DNA from: DATMER01 sp036266195
GTDB taxonomy: Bacteria > Acidobacteriota > Thermoanaerobaculia > Multivoradales > UBA5704
NCBI GenBank assembly: GCA_036266195.1
Contig: DATANP010000478.1
Coordinates: 1 to 10,879, forward strand
Length of the DNA: 10,879 nt
Reading direction: 5' to 3'
Position numbers and translations under genes: made by a program. The notes under the pieces were generated by a model. That model saw nothing but the letters and a program-made list of their open reading frames with translations, did not search any database and was not told the origin of the DNA. Below are positions 6,828 to 10,879 of the stretch, in pieces (the first letter of the stretch is position 1; each line of letters opens with the position of its first letter).

Positions 6828-7670
6828 ATGGCGGCCACCACCCTCCTGCGGACCCGCTCGGTCTCGGTGTTCGACTACCGGTGCGAGATGGGGCCGGGCG
6901 ACACGCCGTTCGTCGAGCTGCACGAAGGGTTCTCCGTCTCCTACGTGCGGAAGGGCAGCTTCGGCTACCGCTCGCGGGGCGCGTCGTCCGAGCTGGTCGC
7001 CGGCTCGCTCCTGGTCGGCCACCCGGGCGAGGAGTACATGTGTACGCACGACCACGTGCATGGCGACGAGTGCCTGTCCTTCTTCCTCGCGCCGGACCTG
7101 GTCGAGTCGATCGGCGGCCGCACCGACCTCTGGCGGACCGGCTGCGTGCCGCCGCTCTCCGAGCTGATGGTGCTGGGCGAGCTCGGCCAGGCCGCGGCCG
7201 AGGGCGGGAGCGAAGTCGGATTGGACGAGGTGGGCCTCCTGCTCGCGGCGCGCTTCGTCGGGGTGGTTTCGGGCCGGCCGGCCGACCGGCCCCCGGTGAC
7301 GGCCCGCAACCGCGGCCGGGCCGTGGAGGCGGCGCTGCGGATCGACGAGGGCTCGAGCGAGCCGCTCGACCTGGAGACCGTGGCCTCCGAGGCCGGCCTG
7401 AGCCCGTACCATTTCCTGAGGCTCTTCGCGGGCGTGCTCGGCGTGACCCCGCACCAGTACCTGATCCGTTCCCGCCTGCGCCGCGCGGCGCGCCTCCTGG
7501 CCGACGACACCCGGCCGGTCACCGACGTGGCGTTCGACGTCGGCTTCGGCGATCTCTCCAACTTCGTGCGCACCTTCCACCGCGCGGCCGGGGTCTCGCC
7601 GGGGGCCTTCCGCAAGGCGGCGAAGGGGGACCGCAAGATTTTCCAAGACCGGCTCGCCGCTTCTCTCTAG
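6828..7670 (+). CDS. AraC-family transcriptional regulator
   Basis: The 280-residue protein has an N-terminal effector domain (about 1-150) and a C-terminal double helix-turn-helix typical of AraC/XylS activators. The first HTH is in LETVASEAGLSPYHFLRLF (about 182-200). The second is in VTDVAFDVGFGDLSNFVRTF (231-250), with the family signature Phe/Gly residues and the closing GVSPGAFRK. The N-terminal part is cupin-like and contains CTHDHVHGDEC (72-82), a cluster of two Cys and three His that could bind a metal. ATG 6828 has no good Shine-Dalgarno (only TAGGA directly in front), so initiation may be weak or leaderless. The DinB-family gene follows after 27 bp and is probably co-transcribed; the divergent protease is a second possible target. 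Regulation by a small ligand, metal or stress signal is an inference. Confidence 0.9.
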   Translation: MAATTLLRTRSVSVFDYRCEMGPGDTPFVELHEGFSVSYVRKGSFGYRSRGASSELVAGSLLVGHPGEEYMCTHDHVHGDECLSFFLAPDLVESIGGRTDLWRTGCVPPLSELMVLGELGQAAAEGGSEVGLDEVGLLLAARFVGVVSGRPADRPPVTARNRGRAVEAALRIDEGSSEPLDLETVASEAGLSPYHFLRLFAGVLGVTPHQYLIRSRLRRAARLLADDTRPVTDVAFDVGFGDLSNFVRTFHRAAGVSPGAFRKAAKGDRKIFQDRLAASL

Positions 7671-7684
7671 GATGGCCTTCGACG

Positions 7685-7693
7685 AAAGGAGGT
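7685..7693 (+). promoter_or_regulatory. Shine-Dalgarno deciding the TTG start of the DinB-family gene
   Basis: AAAGGAGGT ends 4 bases before TTG at 7698. It is a near-perfect anti-16S match, and no in-frame ATG or GTG lies nearby, so the TTG start is well supported. Confidence 0.8.
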
Positions 7694-7697
7694 CACC

Positions 7698-8210
7698 TTG
7701 ACCACGATCACGATCGAAAAGACGGCAACTCCGAACGGACTCGACGCGCGCGTGCTGTCGCGCGTCCTCGAAGAAGGCTATGGACCGGGCGCCTGGCACG
7801 GTCCGGACCTCAAGGCGGCGCTGGCCGACGTGACGCCGGACCTCGCCTTCTGGCGGCCGGCCCCCGGGCGGCACAACATCGCGCACAACATTGCGGAAAT
7901 TGCGCTCCACCACGCCTACACCCTGCGCTCCGTGCGCGGCCAGCTCTCGGGCACCTCGCCGGAGCCGTTCGCGCTGGAGGGCGACGACTGGTTCCCGGCC
8001 GAGCCGAACGGCCTGTCCTGGCCCGAAATCCAGTCCATCCTGGAGACCGAGCAGGGCCGGCTGGCGGACGTCGTCTCCGGCCTTGCTGAGAACCGCGTGA
8101 AATCCCCCAAGCCGGACGCGGACCGCTTCGACCTCATCCTCGGCATCACCTGCCACGCCGTCTACCACGCGGGCCAGGTGCAGCTCCTCAAGCGGCTCAA
8201 CGCCGGATAG
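7698..8210 (+). CDS. DinB-family putative metal-dependent protein
   Basis: The 170-residue length fits the DinB/YfiT four-helix-bundle family, members of which bind a divalent metal through three histidines; some are thiol transferases acting with bacillithiol or mycothiol, and most have no known substrate. Candidate ligands are His71 or His72 (AEIALHHAYTLRSVRG) and His153 plus His157 (ITCHAVYHAGQVQLLKRL); the H-x3-H-x-GQ ending is the most typical part of the family. The region PGRHNIAHNIAEI (about 56-68) corresponds to the usual helix before the first ligand. Translation starts at TTG with a strong Shine-Dalgarno. The gene lies 27 bp after the AraC gene and is followed by a GC-rich hairpin, so the two form a short operon; AraC-DinB pairs are common in Acidobacteriota and suggest a regulator controlling its own effector enzyme. 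No signal peptide, so cytoplasmic. Confidence 0.85.
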   Translation: MTTITIEKTATPNGLDARVLSRVLEEGYGPGAWHGPDLKAALADVTPDLAFWRPAPGRHNIAHNIAEIALHHAYTLRSVRGQLSGTSPEPFALEGDDWFPAEPNGLSWPEIQSILETEQGRLADVVSGLAENRVKSPKPDADRFDLILGITCHAVYHAGQVQLLKRLNAG

Positions 8211-8220
8211 CCTGTCGCCT

Positions 8221-8246
8221 GGGGCGCCCTGCTCCTTGGGCGCCCC
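8221..8246 (+). terminator. Rho-independent-like terminator after the DinB-family gene
   Basis: GGGGCGCCC (8221-8229) and GGGCGCCCC (8238-8246) form a perfect 9-bp GC stem with an 8-base loop, starting 11 bp after the stop codon. The following CCTCTTCTCCC is pyrimidine-rich but not a true T run. Confidence 0.6.
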
Positions 8247-8600
8247 CTCTTCTCCCCCGCCTCTCCTTCGGATTGCTCTTCCCGGGAAATCTGTTTTTCT
8301 CTCGCAGTACCCTGCATTTATGCTGCGTCAGAAGGGCTAGGCGCTGCGGAAATATCAGACGAGAGGATTAATGCCTCCTCTTGCGAGTGAAGTTTATCCT
8401 TGACAGCTACGGTAGCCTTGAACGAAGATGGCTCTTGGACTGGCGGGAAGATTTCACAGTTAGCCGCCGGAATCCACTAGGAAGTCCAGCTTACCGTAGG
8501 GAAAGAACGCGAGCCCCGGCCCGGCGATCTTGGGGAAGAAGACGGGACGAGGCTCACTACCCGCAGCCGCGAAGCCGCGTGGCTTCTGTAGTTTAGGCCC
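8247..8600. other. Lower-GC intergenic stretch without a convincing gene
   Basis: About 350 bases separate the terminator from the HepT-like gene. The GC content is visibly lower than around it (29 of 60 bases in 8341-8400). A frame from TTG 8381 to the stop at 8594-8596 (71 residues) lacks a good ribosome site and turns into Arg/Pro-rich sequence, so I do not call it. Visible structures are GCTACGGTAGC (an 11-base dyad at 8406-8416) and a 6-bp hairpin GAAGCC/GGCTTC (8571-8586). A decayed gene or an untranslated leader are both possible. Confidence 0.5.
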
Positions 8601-8617
8601 GTGGCCCGTGGCAGGTC

Positions 8618-8624
8618 AAGGAGG
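8618..8624 (+). promoter_or_regulatory. Shine-Dalgarno for the HepT-like gene
   Basis: AAGGAGG lies 9 bases before ATG 8634 and is inside the longer frame from GTG 8601. This places the real start at 8634 and removes an Arg-rich 11-residue extension. Confidence 0.75.
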
Positions 8625-8633
8625 CGTACCGCC

Positions 8634-9137
8634 ATGGAGTCAAAGGGTCCCGGGAAGGTATATCGCCGTTTCCTTCTGGAGTTACGGGAGCTGCCCGCGC
8701 TGGCGCGGTCCAACTCGCTGGCGTTGGAAGATTTCCTCCGGGCGAGGCTGGAGCTCATCGAAAGGCTCTACCGGGATCTCGGGAATCCAACCCTGAGGAG
8801 CCTGAGCCAGGACGAGCTGACGGTCGTGGGCTGCCGGCTCGAGGATCTGTACACCGCCTTCGAGGCCCTCTTTCAGAGGATCTCCGACGAATACCGCCGG
8901 CTCCTGCCGGCGGGGAGGCGGTCGGTCCTGGACCGGATGCGGCCGGCTGTGATCGACCGCGAGGCCCACGAAAAGCTCGCGGTGCTTGCGCGCTTCCGGC
9001 ACGACTTTCGCCAGATCTACGGCCGTGATCTGGAGCCTCAGGAGGTGGAGCCCGCGCTGAGCAAGGCTCTGGAGCTGCGGGCGATCTACCGGCCGCAGCT
9101 CGAGGCCTTCATGGAGCTCCTGCGGAGGGTGGGATAG
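8634..9137 (+). CDS. HepT-like (HEPN) protein with altered catalytic motif
   Basis: The 167-residue all-helical protein resembles the HepT-like ribonuclease toxin family (HEPN fold). Diagnostic stretches are the core helix RLEDLYTAFEALFQRISDEY (68-87), the loop RRLLPAGRRSVLDRMRP with AVIDREAHEKL, and the motif helix LARFRHDFRQIYG (118-130). Active HEPN toxins carry R-x4-6-H; HepT-like members usually read RHxxRHxYG, where the final His is catalytic and the Tyr is the site AMPylated by the MNT antitoxin. Here the motif is Arg122-HDFR-Gln127-Ile-Tyr129, so the expected His is Gln while Arg and Tyr remain. HepT genes normally follow a nucleotidyltransferase gene; none is visible upstream (a GSxxxG...DxD pattern is not found) or downstream. 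It may therefore be inactive, act without cleavage, or be a solitary member. The next gene starts 60 bp downstream. Confidence 0.72.
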   Translation: MESKGPGKVYRRFLLELRELPALARSNSLALEDFLRARLELIERLYRDLGNPTLRSLSQDELTVVGCRLEDLYTAFEALFQRISDEYRRLLPAGRRSVLDRMRPAVIDREAHEKLAVLARFRHDFRQIYGRDLEPQEVEPALSKALELRAIYRPQLEAFMELLRRVG

Positions 9138-9185
9138 ATGCCGCCGCTATCCCACTTCGGAGCTGAACGCAGGTTGACTCTCTCC

Positions 9186-9192
9186 AGGAGGT
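9186..9192 (+). promoter_or_regulatory. Shine-Dalgarno deciding the GTG start of the beta-propeller gene
   Basis: AGGAGGT ends 5 bases before GTG 9198, and that start opens directly into a signal peptide. The in-frame ATG at 9138 touches the upstream stop codon and would add 20 polar residues in front of the leader. Confidence 0.8.
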
Positions 9193-9197
9193 GTGAC

Positions 9198-10091
9198 GTG
9201 AACAAGCTCCAGGCATTGGCGGCACTCGGTCTTCTGCTCGGCGGGGCGTCGGCGAACGTGGCGAACGCGGCGAACCTGACGCTCACGCTGACGGCCCAGC
9301 ACAACATCAGCAACAACTTCAGTCCCGAATTCTACGAGGCCTCGGGCCTCAGCCTCGCGAAGAACGGGACCAAGCTGTGGTCGGTCGGCGACAACAACGA
9401 CTTCAGGATGTACAAGATGGAGCTCAACGGCGACGCGGTCAGCGCCGACACGGTCACGCCGCTGAGCACCGCGATCTCGAGCGCCGATTTCGAAGGCGTC
9501 ACCTACGGACCGCCCCCTCCGGGGATCACCGACGACCATTTCATCTATCTCGTGGACGAGAACGCCAATTCGATCGTCCCGGTCAACTACGGCACCCTCA
9601 AGTACCGCAAACCCGTCCCGCTGTCGGGCATGGCGAACTACTCCTCGACGGTCCAGTGCGGCACCAGCGGGACGGTGGCCCAGAACCTCAACGACCCGAC
9701 CGAGAACAAGGGGCTGGAGGGGATCACCTGGAATCCGGACCTGGCGACCTTCTTCGTCATCCAGGAGAAGGAGCCCGGGCTGATGATCCAGATCTCGTCC
9801 GACCTGAAGACCATCCTCGCCTGCAAGGTCCTGGGCTTCAACGCGACCGGCGACTACTCGGACATCGCCTACGACTCGAACCGCAAGAAGTACTGGATCC
9901 TGAGCGACGAGGCCCAGTCGGTCTCCCTGTACGACTGGAGCACGGGAACGACGGTCCAGGGCTCGCCCTTCCCTCTTACTTACAGCCATGGAGAAGGCGT
10001 GGCCTACGACCCCGTGGAGGACCAGCTCTACACCTGCACCGACAACGGGAACAACCAGAATTCCTACCTTCACAAGTACGACGTGCAGTGA
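9198..10091 (+). CDS. Secreted SdiA-regulated/YjiK-like beta-propeller protein
   Basis: The 297-residue protein begins with a signal peptide (MNKLQALAALGLLLGG, likely cut after ANVANA near residue 24), so it is exported. The mature part has the repeating pattern of the SdiA-regulated/esterase-like phytase propeller families: EASGLSL (47-53) with WSVGDNNDF, SADFEGVTYG (95-104), NKGLEGITWNP (170-180) with FFVIQEKEPG, DYSDIAYD (219-226) with WILSDEAQS, and HGEGVAYDP (264-272). The acidic E-G residue at each blade and the alternating DNN/QEK/SDE turns are typical. The substrate or ligand of this family is not generally known, and phytase activity should not be assumed. Its start is 60 bp after the HepT-like gene, which gives possible read-through but no functional link. 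The repeat array starts 30 bp after its stop. Confidence 0.8.
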   Translation: MNKLQALAALGLLLGGASANVANAANLTLTLTAQHNISNNFSPEFYEASGLSLAKNGTKLWSVGDNNDFRMYKMELNGDAVSADTVTPLSTAISSADFEGVTYGPPPPGITDDHFIYLVDENANSIVPVNYGTLKYRKPVPLSGMANYSSTVQCGTSGTVAQNLNDPTENKGLEGITWNPDLATFFVIQEKEPGLMIQISSDLKTILACKVLGFNATGDYSDIAYDSNRKKYWILSDEAQSVSLYDWSTGTTVQGSPFPLTYSHGEGVAYDPVEDQLYTCTDNGNNQNSYLHKYDVQ

Positions 10092-10120
10092 GGCATACAG
10101 GGAGAGGGCGGCGGGCGAGC

Positions 10121-10620
10121 TTTCCGGCGAGCCGCCGTAAGCATCCGGCGGCCCGGTTGACGCATCCGGCGGCTGGCCGTAAGCATCCGGCGAGCCGCTG
10201 GATCGGGAAACCGGCCGGTTTCTCCATCCGGCGAGCCGCCGGAAGCATCCGGCGATCCGGTTGACGCATCCAGCGGCCGGTTGGAAGCATCCGGCGAGCG
10301 GTTGGATCGGGAAACCGGCCAGGTTTCTCCATCCGGCGAGCCGCCGGAAGCTCTGGCGGTCCGGTTGACGCATCCGGCGGCCCGGTTAACGCATCGGGCG
10401 GCGGGCTGGAAGCATCCGGCGAGCCGCTGGATCGGGAAACCAGCCGGTTTCTCCATCCGGCGAGCTGCCGTAAGCATTCGGCGGTCCGGTTGACGCATCC
10501 GGCGGCGGGTTGGAAGCATCCGGCGAGCCGCTGGATCGGGAAACCGGCCGGGTTTCTCCATCCGGCGAGCTGCCGGAAGCATCCGGCGGCCCGGTTAACG
10601 CATCCGGCGCCGCGCCGGAC
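10121..10620. repeat. 500-bp nested tandem repeat array with four hairpins
   Basis: The array is built from about 21-bp modules starting GCATCCGGCG (or CATCCGGCGAGC) and a longer element GATCGGGAAACC...GGTTTCTC. That element starts at 10201, 10305, 10430 and 10534, giving periods of 104, 125 and 104 bp. The order per unit is hairpin element (24-25 bp), CATCCGGCGAGCYGCCGKAA (20), GCATCCGGCGRTCCGGTTGAC-like (21), GCATCCGGCGGCSGGYTGGAA-like (21), GCATCCGGCGAGCCGCTG (18); the 125-bp unit has one additional 21-bp module (GCATCCGGCGGCCCGGTTAAC). The array starts with a partial unit. CCGGCGAGCCGCCGG also forms a 6-bp hairpin. The period is not a multiple of three, so one frame reads each unit differently and coding is unlikely. 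It resembles a REP-type or minisatellite locus. Confidence 0.95.
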
Positions 10621-10623
10621 GCG

Positions 10624-10640
10624 GGGAACGTCACGTTCCC
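10624..10640. promoter_or_regulatory. Perfect 17-bp palindrome next to the array
   Basis: GGGAACGT and ACGTTCCC are perfect reverse complements around a single C. The site follows the last repeat module directly and lies 45 bp before ATG 10685. It could be an operator for that gene, or a hairpin (7-bp stem, TCA loop) ending transcription from the left, since TCTT follows. It is not a LexA box as known to me (GAAC-N4-GTTC), because the spacer is 5 bases. Confidence 0.45.
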
Positions 10641-10684
10641 TCTTGAAGGCTAAAGAGCGGTCTCGGCTGGTAGAGTTATACCCC

Positions 10685-10879
10685 ATGGAGCTCTCGGTCT
10701 TCGAGAACAAAACGGGAGAAGCAGTGGTCTCCTTTGAGCCCTGGCAAATGAGCGGCTCGGACGGCGAGCAGGATCCGTCGAGGTTCTTTTGCCACCTGAC
10801 CGTCGGTGGCGAACGCGTTTTCGAGTACGGGTGTCCATGCGGGACCTGCGGCATCCTGTTCAGAAAGGTCGGCTCGCCG
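10685..10879 (+). CDS. Hypothetical protein with CPCGTC motif, 3' end outside window
   Basis: An open frame from ATG 10685 runs 65 codons to the right edge without a stop. The visible protein begins MELSVFENKTGEAVVSF and reaches CHLTVGGERVFEYG followed by CPCGTCGILFRKV. The C-x-C-x2-C arrangement (residues 50, 52, 55), with Cys36 upstream, resembles a zinc-knuckle or zinc-ribbon half; a second pair of ligands could lie beyond the window. I do not recognise the family. The ribosome site is weak (GGTAGAG at 10669-10675), and TTATAC at 10676-10681 is too close to the ATG to be its -10. Codon use looks ordinary for this window, in contrast to the repeat array before it, which supports a real gene. 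Confidence 0.6.
   Translation, partial: MELSVFENKTGEAVVSFEPWQMSGSDGEQDPSRFFCHLTVGGERVFEYGCPCGTCGILFRKVGSP

Noticed and set aside
4671..8168. 1165-codon minus-strand open frame and 675-codon plus-strand frame around the protease
   Set aside because: Both overlap well-supported genes in other frames (protease, AraC, DinB) and show only low-complexity sequence; they are by-products of high GC content.
8371..8403. Ten-codon frame MPPLASEVYP after a GAGAGG
   Set aside because: A leader peptide is conceivable, but there is no attenuator structure or downstream gene close enough to support it.
8400..8428. TTGACA as a -35 promoter element
   Set aside because: No sequence resembling TATAAT is present 16 to 18 bases downstream, so the perfect hexamer is probably chance.
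8381..8596. 71-codon plus-strand frame starting at TTG
   Set aside because: It has no adequate ribosome site, its second half is Arg-rich shadow-like sequence, and no family is recognisable.
10121..10620. CRISPR array
   Set aside because: There are no unique spacers of constant length; all parts between repeats are themselves diverged repeat modules, and no cas gene is in the window.
10121..10620. Integron attC sites, suggested by the 104-125 bp length and dyad symmetry
   Set aside because: No cassette genes lie between the units and I see no conserved GTTRRRY core at the unit ends.
9147..10854. Long minus-strand open frames over the repeat array and the beta-propeller gene, with repetitive peptides such as AGWRNRPVSRSSGSPDA
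   Set aside because: The repeat period is 104 or 125, neither divisible by three, so a single frame reads successive units as AGWRN..., then VSRSSGSPDA..., then ARRMEKPG.... All three minus frames are open simply because the GC-rich units lack stops. No ribosome site or protein-like composition supports coding.

Overview
The window is GC-rich throughout its coding regions (the exception is roughly 8280-8500) and gene-dense. It looks like a bacterial chromosome, most plausibly an Acidobacteriota of the Thermoanaerobaculia kind, with a myxobacterial-type Deltaproteobacterium as the alternative. This rests on protein style: a TPR regulator-like protein, a secreted subtilase ending in DUF4215-like cysteine-rich repeats, a paired AraC regulator and DinB protein, and TTG/GTG starts with strong Shine-Dalgarno sequences. 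No 16S or marker gene is present, so the assignment is an inference.

Layout. 1-1080 is the 3' part of a TPR-like helical-repeat protein entering from the left edge. 1202-1558 encodes an unrecognised 118-residue protein. 1617-4247 encodes an 876-residue adenine-specific DNA methyltransferase built like the coupler, methyltransferase and target-recognition parts of Type ISP restriction enzymes, but without their nuclease and helicase. A perfect 10-bp inverted repeat (4244-4272) contains its stop codon and separates it from the convergent gene. 4286-6715 (minus) is a secreted S8 serine protease of 809 residues with a signal peptide, an Asp-box, two similar propeptide-like units, a KP-43-like beta domain and a cysteine-rich tail. 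Divergent from it, 6828-7670 (AraC-family regulator) and 7698-8210 (DinB-family putative metal protein) form a two-gene unit ending in a GC-rich hairpin.

8247-8600 is a lower-GC stretch with no convincing gene. 8634-9137 encodes a HepT-like (HEPN) protein whose expected catalytic histidine is glutamine and which has no visible nucleotidyltransferase partner. 9198-10091 encodes a secreted SdiA-regulated/YjiK-like beta-propeller. 10121-10620 is exactly 500 bp of nested tandem repeats: four copies of a hairpin-bearing unit with spacings of 104, 125 and 104 bp, built from about 21-bp GCATCCGGCG modules. A perfect 8-bp-arm palindrome follows at 10624-10640. A new gene with a CPCGTC zinc-knuckle-like motif starts at 10685 and leaves the right edge.

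The genes do not form one obvious pathway. The most unusual items are the structured repeat array, the stand-alone Type ISP-like methyltransferase with its small upstream gene, and the HepT-like protein with an altered active site. I did not find a clearly complete new system.
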